A DNA stretch of 64,000 nucleotides, from the NCBI GenBank assembly GCA_965194535.1, contig OZ239145.1:1364001-1428000 (forward strand), in the 5' to 3' direction. The first letter of the stretch is position 1, and every line of letters begins with the position of its first letter. Position numbers and translations under genes: made by a program. This stretch comes from Verrucolacustris abundans (GTDB lineage: Bacteria; Verrucomicrobiota; Verrucomicrobiia; Methylacidiphilales; Verrucolacustridaceae). A model generated the notes under the pieces. That model ran no database searches. It worked only from the letters and a program-made list of their open reading frames with translations, and was not told the DNA's origin. This document shows, in pieces, positions 48,976-59,249 of the stretch.

Positions 48976-51158
48976 GTACGACCCCAGCATCTGGAGGAAC
49001 AGGAGAACGGATTACTCGTAAGAGTGGATCCAACCTTGCCCTATCTTTTATCTGTCTGCCCAAGGAACAAAGGCAGGCTATGTCCACCTTCTACGCGTTT
49101 TGTCGGACAGTGGACGATATCGTGGATGAAACCACAGTTCCGCAAGCCGAACGCCAAGCAAGACTCCAGACTTGGCGGGAAGACATCCAAGCCATCTACA
49201 AGGGGAATCCCACCCAACCCCTAGCAAAAGAACTCGCGCCCGTGGTGCGTCGCTACCTGATTCCACCCGAGCCCCTTTTTGAAATTTTGAGCGGAGTCGA
49301 AATGGATTTAACACGAAACCGCTACGCAACGTATGAAGATCTACGCAAATACTGTTACGGCGTAGCCTCGGCCGTTGGACTCGTTTCCATTAACATCTTC
49401 AACTGCCAAACAAGAGCCGCTGCGGACTATGCCGTTGCTCTCGGACTTGCGTTCCAATTAACCAATATTTTACGCGATGTCTCATACGATCTTCAGAAGT
49501 TTGGTCGCATCTACCTACCCCAAGACGAGTGCCGCGCGCTTGGAGTTACGGAAGAGGACTTTCGACGTCCCCACCCTACCCCCGGAATGGCGCGTCTTCT
49601 TCGACTTCAATACTTTCGTGCCCGCCACTATTTCGAGAAAGCAGATCGGTTAATTCCCGAAACTGACCGGCCCCATCTCTCGGCAGCCCTACTCATGACG
49701 GGAGTCTATCGCGATCTTCTGGAAAAGATTCATCGCAGGAACTACGAGGTTCTATCTGGACCCATCAAGCTCACACGTTGGGAAAAGCTCAAAGCCCTTC
49801 GACGAGGACGAGCCCAATTAAAGATTTCACATAAGAAGCGCAGAAGCCCAAGCCGCATCGCTGTTATCGGAGGCGGTTTTGCAGGAAGTGCAGCAGCTTT
49901 TTCCCTCACAAGAGAAGGACACAGTGTGGAGCTGTTTGAAGGAAAGCCTCAGTTGGGCGGGCGAGCTCACAGTTACAGGGAAGCGAAGACTGGCGCCACT
50001 TTGGACAACGGACAACACATTCTCATGGGCTGCTATCATCGTGCCCTTGAGTTCATTGAAGCCCTCGGAAATAGTGACCGCTTAGAAAAGCATGATCGGC
50101 TGGATCTGGCTTTTGCAAGTCCCCAACACGGGCGCACTATGCTTCGGTCCTCAAAACTCCCACCCCCTTTCCACCTTCTCGTTGGCCTTATGGGGTTCAA
50201 GGAATTGAGGGCGCTGGATCGATGGGCGATCATTCTATTTCCGCTACGAGCAAAAGGTTTACCGCCCAAACCAGGAGAGGCGACCCAGCCTTGGCTGGAA
50301 AGATTGGGACAAACCCCAGGATCGATCCGCGCTCTTTGGGAACCCTTCTGTCTTGCCGCTTTGAACGTTCCCATTCAAACCGCTGATGCATGTCTTTTTT
50401 GGGAAGTGACACGGCGCGCTCTTTTTGGCTCCGCTACGGACTCCGCCATCTATTTCGACCGCGACGGACTCTCCAATCTCCTCCAGCCAGAACTCGGTCT
50501 TTTTCTAGACAGCACAGAGGGAAAGCTTCACTTAGCCCGCCCCGTAGAATCTTTACAGTACGACGGAAACAGACGCCGAGTTGTCTCACTCAATCTCAAA
50601 CAGGGCGAATCGATATCCTTCGATCAGTTTGTTCTCTCTGTTCCTTGGACGGCCGCCGCAAAGCTTTTACCCGAGGGAGATCGTTCCGCCCTACTCGCTC
50701 GTGAACTTCGCCCAGGACCTATTCTAGGAGTTCATCTTTGGACCGATCAACCTCTGACGCAGGATCTCATTACTGGCTTTCTCGACTCCCCTCTCCACTG
50801 GGTGTTCGACAGATCAAGCACACTCCCCAAAGGAGCCTCGGGCCACCTTTACGCGGCTGTCATCAGTGCGGTAACAGATCTGATTGACCAGACGGGCAAG
50901 CATTTAGTCGATCTCATACTGTCCGAAATCCAACGCCTCATTCCCGAGAGCCGCAAAGCGAAAGTAACCCACCACGTCGTTTATAAATCACGTGACGCCA
51001 CATTTACTGGGGAACCAGGCAAACCCCTTTCTCGTCCTGGACCTGTAACTTCAACAGAGAACTTATTCCTAGCCGGCGATTGGACTGAGACAGGCCTGCC
51101 CGCAACAATCGAAGGAGCTGTCGTTTCCGGCTTCCAAGCAGCCGAAGCCATTGGCTAA
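48972..51158 (+). CDS. hpnDE: HpnD-HpnE fusion: presqualene diphosphate synthase plus squalene-forming FAD oxidoreductase
   Basis: 728 aa made of two enzymes normally encoded separately. HpnD (about 15-285): FYAFCRTVDDIVDETTVP, GVEMDLTRNRY, LTNILRDVSYDLQKFGRIYL. HpnE (about 295-728): FAD/NAD-binding dinucleotide motif IAVIGGGFAGSAAAFSLTRE, ELFEGKPQLGGRAHSY and the C-terminal LFLAGDWTETGLPATIEGAV. HpnD joins two farnesyl diphosphates; HpnE reduces hydroxysqualene to squalene. The linker (about 270-295) is basic. The frame has no interruption, so this is a true fusion and not an assembly artefact in obvious form. Confidence 0.94.
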   Translation: MSTTPASGGTGERITRKSGSNLALSFICLPKEQRQAMSTFYAFCRTVDDIVDETTVPQAERQARLQTWREDIQAIYKGNPTQPLAKELAPVVRRYLIPPEPLFEILSGVEMDLTRNRYATYEDLRKYCYGVASAVGLVSINIFNCQTRAAADYAVALGLAFQLTNILRDVSYDLQKFGRIYLPQDECRALGVTEEDFRRPHPTPGMARLLRLQYFRARHYFEKADRLIPETDRPHLSAALLMTGVYRDLLEKIHRRNYEVLSGPIKLTRWEKLKALRRGRAQLKISHKKRRSPSRIAVIGGGFAGSAAAFSLTREGHSVELFEGKPQLGGRAHSYREAKTGATLDNGQHILMGCYHRALEFIEALGNSDRLEKHDRLDLAFASPQHGRTMLRSSKLPPPFHLLVGLMGFKELRALDRWAIILFPLRAKGLPPKPGEATQPWLERLGQTPGSIRALWEPFCLAALNVPIQTADACLFWEVTRRALFGSATDSAIYFDRDGLSNLLQPELGLFLDSTEGKLHLARPVESLQYDGNRRRVVSLNLKQGESISFDQFVLSVPWTAAAKLLPEGDRSALLARELRPGPILGVHLWTDQPLTQDLITGFLDSPLHWVFDRSSTLPKGASGHLYAAVISAVTDLIDQTGKHLVDLILSEIQRLIPESRKAKVTHHVVYKSRDATFTGEPGKPLSRPGPVTSTENLFLAGDWTETGLPATIEGAVVSGFQAAEAIG

Positions 51159-51272
51159 AGCCCCGTATAAACCCCAATTCCATGGGGCCTTAGCTCTAAG
51201 TTATTTGAATTGTTGAATCATCGATCAACGGCAGTTGCGATGATCCTTTGGTAGCCCGGGCCTAACTCAAAC

Positions 51273-52007
51273 TCAAGAATCAGCAACTCCGCCTACCCAA
51301 TCTAGAAACTCGCTCAACGATTTCGACATCACGTTGCGCGCGTGAATGCACCCACCCACCGCAGGTATGAGCTCCCGCAATCGCCATGGCCGAATCAGTA
51401 AATGCATCGCGATCTTCATAGGAGTGCTTTTCCCTGTCACTGCGTCACAACCTAAAAGAAATAGATCCGCTGGTAACAGCTTGTCCGCATGATCACTCAC
51501 CGCTCGAAGCCCCACCAAAGGAATTCCATGCTTATGACACGCCTTTGCCACGTAATCCCACTCCATTTCCACGATTCCACACCCAGTTCGCTTTCCTAAA
51601 GCATTCTTCGCCTCGCCCGTTGCAATGATCTCATGTGCAGTATGCCACTTTCCAGGTCTCACCTTGGATTTGCCTTTGGTCCATCGATGGAACTCCTCCC
51701 ATTCCTCTGATTTGAAAGAGGTCAGATCGCCCTCGTCCCAAGCTGGATCCAAGGCCCCAGCCAATCCTGCCAGAATGATCGCGCGGCACGGATGATCCTT
51801 TAACCAATTGTCTACTTTGTTCTCCTGACCTGAATGACCCATCCCAATTCTCGCCGATAGAATCGTCACCCCATTCCAAGTCCCTCGAATCGTCTCAAAT
51901 CCACTCTCGACGTGACTCGTCCCGCCCAGTTTTTTCCAAATAGGCTCCGCCTCAAATTCCATGGGAAAAAGAACACCAATCGCTTCCCCCTGATTGATCT
52001 GCCCCAT
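51273..52007 (-). CDS. hpnG: Hopanoid-associated nucleosidase/phosphorylase HpnG
   Basis: Removes adenine from adenosylhopane in the extended hopanoid pathway. 244 aa of the MTA/SAH nucleosidase (PNP-like) fold. N-terminal GVLFPMEFEAEPIW, then SARIGMGHSGQENKVDNW and AIILAGLAGALDP. The catalytic region reads GIVEMEWDYVAKACHKHGIP with VGLRAVSDHADK, where the E-x-E-x and Asp pattern matches. It follows shc by 30 nt. Adenosylhopane synthase HpnH is not in the window. Confidence 0.85.
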   Translation of the reverse strand: MGQINQGEAIGVLFPMEFEAEPIWKKLGGTSHVESGFETIRGTWNGVTILSARIGMGHSGQENKVDNWLKDHPCRAIILAGLAGALDPAWDEGDLTSFKSEEWEEFHRWTKGKSKVRPGKWHTAHEIIATGEAKNALGKRTGCGIVEMEWDYVAKACHKHGIPLVGLRAVSDHADKLLPADLFLLGCDAVTGKSTPMKIAMHLLIRPWRLRELIPAVGGCIHARNVMSKSLSEFLDWVGGVADS

Positions 52008-52037
52008 ATTTCGATCCGCCCGAATTCCTGAAGAAAC

Positions 52038-54026
52038 TTAGTGAGCCCCAGTCGTCTGAACGATCTGCTGATATTCACCCAAAGCCAAAAGAGGCCAATT
52101 AATCCGATACATGTCATACCTCAGATAAAAGACACAAGGAAAGCCTGTCCCTGTAATCAACTTCTCCTCCCAACTGCCGTCGGATTGCTGTGTCTCGATC
52201 AGATATCGGACTGCACGCCGTACGCTCGGGCGTTGGATATCCCCACAAGCAAGTAAACCCATCAGACCCCAACCTGTTTGAGAGGCAGTGCTAATGCCTC
52301 TTCCCTTAAAACGAGGATCATCGTATGAACCGCAGCTCTCGCCCCACCCACCATCTGGATTCTGTGTGCACTCCAACCAATCCCGCCCCCGAATGACCCA
52401 GTGCTCATTCATATCGTATCCAATTCCATGCAAACCCCGCAAAACCTGCCATGTTCCATAAATATAGTTCACCCCCCAACGCCCATACCACGAGCCATCC
52501 TCCTCCTGAGTCTCTTTTAGAAACCGAACCGCACGCTGCACTTGATGATCTTTTTTGGGAACGCCGCACTTCCCCATCGTTTCCAACATTCGACCCGTGA
52601 TATCTGCACAAGGGGGATCTAAAATCGCGTTGTGATCGGCAAACGGTACATCTTCCAACCACTTCTTATTTACGTTTTTATCAAATGCACCATATCCGCC
52701 GTTATCGCACTGGAAGCTTTTAGCCCAAGCCAGCCCCCTCTCCGTTGCCCCTTTTTGGGCCGCGGGATCGCTCGCCCTAGCCATTCGTAGCCCCAAAAGA
52801 ACTTTTGCCGTATCGTCCACATCCGGATACCAGTCGTTGAAATACTCAAAAGCCCAACCACCCGTAACCCGCGTTGGATTTTTTACAACCCAATCCCCCC
52901 TCATTTTAACCTCTTTAGCCAACAGCCAATCCGCTCCCTTTCGCATGACTGGGTCGTCTGCCTTCACTCCCGCTGCTCCTAAAGCGGTCATCGTAATTGC
53001 CGTATCCCAAACAGGGCTCAAACAAGGTTGAACGCGGAAATCCCCATTTGCCACGTCATCTACCTCCAACCCCTCGAGATCTTTAACCGCTTTGCGCATT
53101 CTGGGATGGTCATCCGAATACCCCAGACACTGAAACACGAGAATGGTATTCATCATCGAAGGAAAAATCGCTGCCAAGCCCTCTGACTCAGGCCCTGTTC
53201 GATCCAAAATCCACTTCTCCGCAACCTTCAACGCGTGCTTTCGAAACGGCTTCCACGAAAGCCCCTCAAAAAAGCCGAGCAGTTCATTTACTCGAACAAA
53301 GAAGTTTTTCATCGATAGGAATCTTCTTTCAACAGGATGAAAGAACGGCCCGCCCTCCACGCCATACGGGTATAGCTCATGAAGCTGTTTTTCGGGGGGG
53401 AGATGAGTCGTCGGGCGAAAACTGCGAATGACAGAGAGAGTCACCACAATCGCCCGTGTCCACGAGCTCATCTCAAATATATTAAATGGGGCCCAGTTGG
53501 GAAGGAGTAGAATTTCGGGAGGAATATTGGGTAAATACTTCCACGGGTACTGCCCCAACATAGCCAGATAAAGTTTGCAGTAGGTGTTCGTCCTCGGAAT
53601 TCCTCCCAAGCGAAGCGCCGTCGAACGCGCTCTTTTCATCTCGGGCTCCTCGGATGTAAATCCTGCCAGCTTCAAGCTGAAGTAGCATTTTACAGTTGCC
53701 GTCACGTTACTTGGCCCTCCGTGATAAATAGGCCAGCCCCCATCGGGAAGTTGCCTCTGTAGAATATGGCGAACAATTTTGGCCTCTTTTGCTCGATCTA
53801 CTTTTCCTCGCAAATACATCAAAAGGTGATAATCACATGCCACGGTCGTATCGACAAAGAGCTCACCAACCCAGTGACCATCCTCCTTTTGCAATCCCAA
53901 CAAGTAATCCCGACACGCCTCAATGGCTTTACGCAAACTTCCTAAATTTACATCCGCAGGATCCATCCCCACCAACTCAGGGCTGGGAGATCGAACTGCA
54001 GAAGGGGTCTCGAATTGAGCCGACAT
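52038..54026 (-). CDS. shc: Squalene-hopene cyclase
   Basis: Cyclises squalene to hopene/hopanol at the membrane. 662 aa, the usual length. The acid motif DVDDTA (about residues 401-406) is intact. Several QW repeats stabilise the barrels: LQKEDGHWVG, QLPDGGWPIY, QCDNGGYGAFD, ETQEEDGSWYGRWG, TQNPDGGWGES and TQQSDGSWEE. It is transcribed toward hpnG and convergent with hpnC-hpnDE. Together these genes make hopanoids, which order the membrane as sterols do. Confidence 0.96.
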   Translation of the reverse strand: MSAQFETPSAVRSPSPELVGMDPADVNLGSLRKAIEACRDYLLGLQKEDGHWVGELFVDTTVACDYHLLMYLRGKVDRAKEAKIVRHILQRQLPDGGWPIYHGGPSNVTATVKCYFSLKLAGFTSEEPEMKRARSTALRLGGIPRTNTYCKLYLAMLGQYPWKYLPNIPPEILLLPNWAPFNIFEMSSWTRAIVVTLSVIRSFRPTTHLPPEKQLHELYPYGVEGGPFFHPVERRFLSMKNFFVRVNELLGFFEGLSWKPFRKHALKVAEKWILDRTGPESEGLAAIFPSMMNTILVFQCLGYSDDHPRMRKAVKDLEGLEVDDVANGDFRVQPCLSPVWDTAITMTALGAAGVKADDPVMRKGADWLLAKEVKMRGDWVVKNPTRVTGGWAFEYFNDWYPDVDDTAKVLLGLRMARASDPAAQKGATERGLAWAKSFQCDNGGYGAFDKNVNKKWLEDVPFADHNAILDPPCADITGRMLETMGKCGVPKKDHQVQRAVRFLKETQEEDGSWYGRWGVNYIYGTWQVLRGLHGIGYDMNEHWVIRGRDWLECTQNPDGGWGESCGSYDDPRFKGRGISTASQTGWGLMGLLACGDIQRPSVRRAVRYLIETQQSDGSWEEKLITGTGFPCVFYLRYDMYRINWPLLALGEYQQIVQTTGAH

Positions 54027-54105
54027 CCCGAAACACTACCCGTGAGAAATCGAGGTTTCAAACGGAAACCCTAAAATCCTAATCTTCTTATAGAGAGGAC
54101 TTTAT

Positions 54106-56697
54106 CTACTCAGCCCAGGTAATGAGCCTAAGTTCATGGGCTTGAGTCAAGGATGGGTGGGACGGTCGCACCCGAACATTGAATTCGAAATTGCCTGAAT
54201 CCTCAACTGATACCCTGCCCTCATAACCCTGCCACCCATCCTTTGACGTACCTTCAGGCTCGAGTCTCACCACCTTGGATACCCCACCCGGTTCAATCGC
54301 TTTTAAGTAAGCCTCCACAGCAACCTCTTCGCTTCTTAAATCACCAAGGAAAATCTGCGCTGAAACTGGAACAGTATCTCCTACATTCACCGTTGTCCGC
54401 ATCGTTGAATTCCAAGTGACCCCATTCGCACGCACTTTGGGCCAGGCAATCCGTACTTTATCTTTCCACAAGGCTAACTCCCGTGACTTGCTCCACCCAC
54501 TATCCGCAAACATACGGCCTTTCTCGGCCGCACGCCGATAAAAGTCGGTCGCATAATCAGCAACCATTCTGGACGTATTATAGACCGGCCCAATCGTGAT
54601 TAGACTTCGGCGAACTCTGTCGATCCATCGCTTGGGCACCCCTTCACCGTCTTGATCATAATAAAGGGGAACGATCTCATGCTTGAGAATTTCGTACATG
54701 GAGAATGAGTCAAACTCATCCTGGACCTCAGGCTCCAAACGGAAGGTGTCATCTCCAATTGCCCATCCATTCGTCCCATCAAATGCTTCATCCCACCAAC
54801 CATCTCGCACGCTGAAGTTCAGGCACCCGTTGGTGATCACTTTTTCTCCGCTCGTTCCGCTCGCCTCCAGCGGACGCGTAGGATTATTCAGCCATACATC
54901 ACAACCATGGTACAGGTGGCGAGCCACGTTGAAGTCGTAATTCTCGACAAAAACAATTCGATCTTTGAACTGCGGCAACGCCGAAATCTGTACGATTTGC
55001 TGGATGAGCTTTTTCCCACCCTCGTCCGCCGGGTGAGCCTTGCCCGCAAAGAGGAACTGAACAGGTCGCTTAGGATCGTTGACGATTTGAGCCAACTTAT
55101 CCAGGTCTCGGAATAAAAGGGCCGCCCTTTTGTAGGTCGCAAACCGTCGCGCAAACCCGATCGTCAAAGCCTTGGGATCCAGCATCTGATCCGTTTCCCG
55201 AATCTCCGCAGGCTTGGCACCGTTTCTCAAACGCTGGGCTCGAACATTCGCTCGAACAAATTTTAAGAGGTCCAACTTCAATCTTTGATGAGTCACCCAG
55301 TAATCCTTATCTTTAAAACTGACTCTCTTTTTCCACTCCTCTGCCTTGGCCAAATCCTCCTCCGTCATCGGACCTCCGTGCTTTTCGAGAAGGCCACGGA
55401 TTTCAGGAGCCATCCAGGTGAAGGTATGGATTCCATTGGTGACATGACGAATCGGGATTTCGGCTTTTGGAACTCCAGGCCATACGCTTTGCCACATCCC
55501 ACGCGAAACCTTACCGTGGATCGCACTAACCCCATTCGCTTGACGAGACAAGCGTAACGCAAGAATGGTCATGCTGAAGGGTTCTTCCTCATTGTAAGCC
55601 CACGGACGACCCAACTTCAAAAGATCGACAAAACCGATCTGACAATCATGAACGTAGTTATCAAAATATTTTTCCATCAGTTTGGGTGAAAAAGCATCGT
55701 TCCCAGCTGGGACAGGTGTGTGGGTCGTGAATACGCTGCTCGCAGCAACCGACTGAAGAGCCTCGATGAAGGTAAGTTTAGCATCCTTCACCAAACGCCG
55801 GATACGCTCCAGACCGAGAAAGGCTGCATGCCCCTCATTCATGTGAAACACGCTGGGAGCCAAACCCATCGCGGCCAAAGCACGTACTCCACCGATTCCT
55901 AAGACAATCTCCTGCTGAATTCTCATCTCATGGTCCCCACCGTAGAGTTGGTACGTGATTCGCCTATCCTCAGCGGCATTTTCCGTTAAATCCGTGTCCA
56001 TCAGCACGAGTCGCGTTATCCCAATTTGCACTTCCCAAGCTTTTGCAAAGACTTTTCGGCCAGGCAAAGAGATCTCCACCACAACGGGGGTTTTCCCATC
56101 CGCCGCTAAGGCTTGGCGAACCGGTAGGTCCTGAAACACATTGTCGATCGCTGAGGCCTCCTGCCAACCATCCCGATTGATTCGCTGCGAAAAATATCCA
56201 AAGCGGTAAAGCAGACCCACCGCGACAAACGGCAGACCCAGATCACTCGCAGATTTACAGTGATCCCCTGCTAATATTCCTAACCCCCCCGAGTAATTGG
56301 GCAATGACTCGTGAAAACCGAATTCTGCTGAAAAATAAGCAACAAGGGGGGTGTCTTTTTTTTCTTTGGGTAGGTTCCGCGTAAACCATGTCTCTTTTCG
56401 ATTCAGGTACGATTCGAGACGTTGATGCACTTTTTCGACTCGATCCCGATAGCCCTTATCCTTGGCCGCTGATTCCAGGCGATTTTGTTTCACCAACCTC
56501 AACATTTTCACAGGACTGTGCCCACAGGTCTCCCAAAGTTCTGGGTCTAACTCACGAAACAGCTCCAAAGCATCGTAATTCCAACTCCACCAAAGGTTAA
56601 AAGCCAAATTCCTTAAATTCTCCAACCCCTCAGGGACTCGAGGAATCACGGAGACCTGAAAAGGCCACGCAGGTTCTTGATAATTCGAGGGTTCCAT
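54106..56697 (-). CDS. glgP: Alpha-glucan (glycogen/maltodextrin) phosphorylase, GT35 with DUF3417 N-terminus
   Basis: Releases glucose-1-phosphate from alpha-1,4-glucans. 863 aa. The N-terminal DUF3417 (about 10-115, NLRNLAFNLWWSWNYDALEL) marks the archaeal/bacterial TIGR02094 type. The PLP region reads EASGTSGEKVITNGCLNFSV, with the Lys binding PLP. YFSAEFGFHESLPNYSGGLG and FHMNEGHAAFLGLERIR are typical. The C-terminal domain after about residue 750 is beta-rich. It ends 79 nt upstream of shc on the same strand; no functional link is evident. Confidence 0.95.
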   Translation of the reverse strand: MEPSNYQEPAWPFQVSVIPRVPEGLENLRNLAFNLWWSWNYDALELFRELDPELWETCGHSPVKMLRLVKQNRLESAAKDKGYRDRVEKVHQRLESYLNRKETWFTRNLPKEKKDTPLVAYFSAEFGFHESLPNYSGGLGILAGDHCKSASDLGLPFVAVGLLYRFGYFSQRINRDGWQEASAIDNVFQDLPVRQALAADGKTPVVVEISLPGRKVFAKAWEVQIGITRLVLMDTDLTENAAEDRRITYQLYGGDHEMRIQQEIVLGIGGVRALAAMGLAPSVFHMNEGHAAFLGLERIRRLVKDAKLTFIEALQSVAASSVFTTHTPVPAGNDAFSPKLMEKYFDNYVHDCQIGFVDLLKLGRPWAYNEEEPFSMTILALRLSRQANGVSAIHGKVSRGMWQSVWPGVPKAEIPIRHVTNGIHTFTWMAPEIRGLLEKHGGPMTEEDLAKAEEWKKRVSFKDKDYWVTHQRLKLDLLKFVRANVRAQRLRNGAKPAEIRETDQMLDPKALTIGFARRFATYKRAALLFRDLDKLAQIVNDPKRPVQFLFAGKAHPADEGGKKLIQQIVQISALPQFKDRIVFVENYDFNVARHLYHGCDVWLNNPTRPLEASGTSGEKVITNGCLNFSVRDGWWDEAFDGTNGWAIGDDTFRLEPEVQDEFDSFSMYEILKHEIVPLYYDQDGEGVPKRWIDRVRRSLITIGPVYNTSRMVADYATDFYRRAAEKGRMFADSGWSKSRELALWKDKVRIAWPKVRANGVTWNSTMRTTVNVGDTVPVSAQIFLGDLRSEEVAVEAYLKAIEPGGVSKVVRLEPEGTSKDGWQGYEGRVSVEDSGNFEFNVRVRPSHPSLTQAHELRLITWAE

Positions 56698-56767
56698 GAA
56701 AGGTTTGGAGGTTGTGCTGGAGATGTGACTCAGGCTAGGAAAATAAATTTTGGCAAGATTGAACCGT

Positions 56768-57301
56768 TTACTTAAGGAGAGATTGAATATCTTTAAATTG
56801 CTTATGTTCAGAGCCTTCCATCATCTCGAAAAGCGCCGCTTCCACCGTTGTTACAACCACACGATCGGCTCTCATTTCTGCTAATGCGACCTCTCGATCC
56901 CGCTCTCTTCTCGAACCCACCGCGTCTGCTACTACAATCGGTGTCAACTCCTTAAGCCGCAAATCATAAACGGTTTGCCGAATACACACATGCGCCTCAC
57001 ATCCAGCCACCAAAATCCGCTTTTTGGAAAAGATTTTTCCCTGCTCGGCTGCTGAAAATTTTGTTTTCGAAATCGGCTTACACGCCTTGCCTGCCGCTTG
57101 AATAATGGCAGGCACCGTCCTCCCTAATTTGGTCGGCACCTGCTCGGTAATCGCAATCGGAACCCCTAATAAACTCGCTCCTTTGACCAGTATCTCAAGG
57201 CGCTCGAGCCAGTCAGTAGGTTGCTGCACCGCAGCAACTAACTTCTCCTGCGCATCCACGACCAGTAAAGCCGTTTCCGAAGGACATAAGCGCCACGACA
57301 T
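56768..57301 (-). CDS. Isochorismatase-family cysteine hydrolase
   Basis: 177 aa from the ATG at 57301, directly after the acs stop. ALLVVDAQEKLVAAV gives the Asp, KTKFSA the Lys and VAGCEAHVCIRQTVYDLRL the catalytic Cys of the family. The branch resembles YcaC-like hydrolases. The substrate is not evident. Its position 1 nt after acs implies translational coupling. Confidence 0.88.
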   Translation of the reverse strand: MSWRLCPSETALLVVDAQEKLVAAVQQPTDWLERLEILVKGASLLGVPIAITEQVPTKLGRTVPAIIQAAGKACKPISKTKFSAAEQGKIFSKKRILVAGCEAHVCIRQTVYDLRLKELTPIVVADAVGSRRERDREVALAEMRADRVVVTTVEAALFEMMEGSEHKQFKDIQSLLK

Positions 57302-57302
57302 A

Positions 57303-59249
57303 TTAGCCCTCCTCTCCAGATCCCGACTGGAGCGCCGCAATAACGTTCAGATCCTCTAACGTAGTCACGTCTCCCTTCACGGCACCACCCGCCGCCACTT
57401 CCTTCAGCAACCGCCTCATGATCTTTCCACTTCTCGTTTTGGGTAAAGCTTCAGCAAACCGAATCTGATCCGGCTTGGCAATCGGGCCAATCTCCTTGCT
57501 CACCCGCTCCCTCAGCGCGGCAACCAACTCAGATCCAGACTTGTTCCCTGCCTTCAAGGTCACAAAAGCAACCACCGCCTGACCCTTTAAATCATCGGGC
57601 CTTCCAACCACGGCAGCCTCCGCCACCGCAGGATGGGTCACCAGAGCACTCTCGACCTCTGCCGTACCCAATCGGTGCCCTGAAACATTGAGCACATCAT
57701 CAATACGACCCGAGATCCAAAAGTATCCGTCAGAATCTTTTTTGGCTCCATCCCCAGTAAAGTAACATCCAGACACTTCGCTCCAGTACGTTTTTGCGTA
57801 ACGCTCGGGATCTCCATGAATCGTCCGCAACATCGAAGGCCATGGTTTCCTCACAACCAACTTACCCTGAACCCCCGCCTTCACTTCTTTGCCCTTCTCA
57901 TCCACGACAGCCATATCCACACCAAAGAAAGGCAATCCAGCCGACCCGGGCTTTGTCGCGTGTACTCCAGGCAGTGTGGTAATCAGATGACTTCCCGTCT
58001 CCGTCTGCCACCACGTATCCACAATCGGACACCGCTCCCCGCCAATCACCTTATGATACCAACGCCAAGCCTCTGGATTGATTGGCTCCCCTACCGACCC
58101 CAACAGTCGCAGAGAGGAAAGGTCGTGCTTCTGAACCCAGTGATCCCCCCAACGGATGAATGAACGTATTGCGGTCGGTGCTGTATAGAAAATGTTTACC
58201 CGGTGCTTTTCGATGATTTCCCAAAACCGATCGGGCTCAGGTTGGTTCGGCACCCCCTCATACATCAGAGTGGTCGTGCCGTTGCTTAAGGCTCCGTAAA
58301 CCGTATAACTGTGCCCTGTCACCCAGCCAACATCCGCTGTACACCAAAACAGATCCGTCTCCTTGAGATCGAATACCCACTTCGTCGTTAAGTGGGCTCC
58401 CAACAGATACCCGGCCGTTGTGTGAAGAATCCCCTTCGGCTTCCCCGTACTTCCACTTGTGTAGAGAATAAAAAGCGGATCTTCACTATCCATCTTTTCA
58501 GGCGGACACGAGGCAGGTTGCTTCGCCACCAACTCATGCCACCAACGATCGATCTCGTTGAGTTGGGAAATATGTCCCGTCCGCTTTAAGACAATTACCC
58601 TCCGAACTTCCGGACAAGCCGCGACCGCACTATCCACATTCGGTTTCAAGGGGCCGACCTGCCCCCTTCGGTATCCCCCATCCGCAGTGATCACCAGCCG
58701 AGCCCCACAATCCTGAATCCTGTCCTTTAAGGACTCTGCACTAAAACCCCCAAAGACCACGCTATGAACAGCCCCGATCCGTGCACACGCGAGCATCGCG
58801 ATCGCCGCCTCAGGCACCATCGGTAGATAAATCATCACCCGATCACCCTTTTTTACTCCCTCGCCTTTCAGCGCATTCGCAAAACGACAAACCTCATCGT
58901 GTAACTGCTGATACGTCAACACCCGGACATCCCCAGGCTCTCCCTCAAAAACAATGGCCGCCTTATGCCGCCTCGGTCCCTCAAGATGTCGGTCCAAGCA
59001 GTTGAAGCTCACATTGAGTTTTCCACCCACGAACCACTTCGCAAAAGGAGATTTCCAATCCAAAGTCTTTTTCGGTTGAGTAAACCAATCCAACTCCTGT
59101 TTCCCAATCCGACCCCAGAATTTTTCAGGCTGCCTCAATGACTCTTGATGCATCGATTTATAACGAGAAGGAATGCGGAAGGAAGCACCCTTCACAAAGC
59201 TGGCGGCAGGCTTGTACTTCTGTGGATGGCTCATCTTACTTTTTTCCAT
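57303..59249 (-). CDS. acs: Acetyl-CoA synthetase
   Basis: Activates acetate to acetyl-CoA with ATP. 648 aa. AMP-binding P-loop YTSGSTGKPKGILHTTAGYL, WWQTETGSHLITTLPG, and YFTGDGAKKDSDGYFWISGR. The C-terminal PKTRSGKIMRRLL holds the lysine that Pat-type acetylases modify, so the enzyme can be controlled by acetylation. It overlaps the CoaC-like gene at 59236 by 14 nt. Confidence 0.96.
   Translation of the reverse strand: MEKSKMSHPQKYKPAASFVKGASFRIPSRYKSMHQESLRQPEKFWGRIGKQELDWFTQPKKTLDWKSPFAKWFVGGKLNVSFNCLDRHLEGPRRHKAAIVFEGEPGDVRVLTYQQLHDEVCRFANALKGEGVKKGDRVMIYLPMVPEAAIAMLACARIGAVHSVVFGGFSAESLKDRIQDCGARLVITADGGYRRGQVGPLKPNVDSAVAACPEVRRVIVLKRTGHISQLNEIDRWWHELVAKQPASCPPEKMDSEDPLFILYTSGSTGKPKGILHTTAGYLLGAHLTTKWVFDLKETDLFWCTADVGWVTGHSYTVYGALSNGTTTLMYEGVPNQPEPDRFWEIIEKHRVNIFYTAPTAIRSFIRWGDHWVQKHDLSSLRLLGSVGEPINPEAWRWYHKVIGGERCPIVDTWWQTETGSHLITTLPGVHATKPGSAGLPFFGVDMAVVDEKGKEVKAGVQGKLVVRKPWPSMLRTIHGDPERYAKTYWSEVSGCYFTGDGAKKDSDGYFWISGRIDDVLNVSGHRLGTAEVESALVTHPAVAEAAVVGRPDDLKGQAVVAFVTLKAGNKSGSELVAALRERVSKEIGPIAKPDQIRFAEALPKTRSGKIMRRLLKEVAAGGAVKGDVTTLEDLNVIAALQSGSGEEG

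Noticed and set aside
51159..51272. Hairpin CCCCA-N6-TGGGG after hpnDE as terminator
   Set aside because: The stem is only 5 bp and no T-run follows, so I do not call it.
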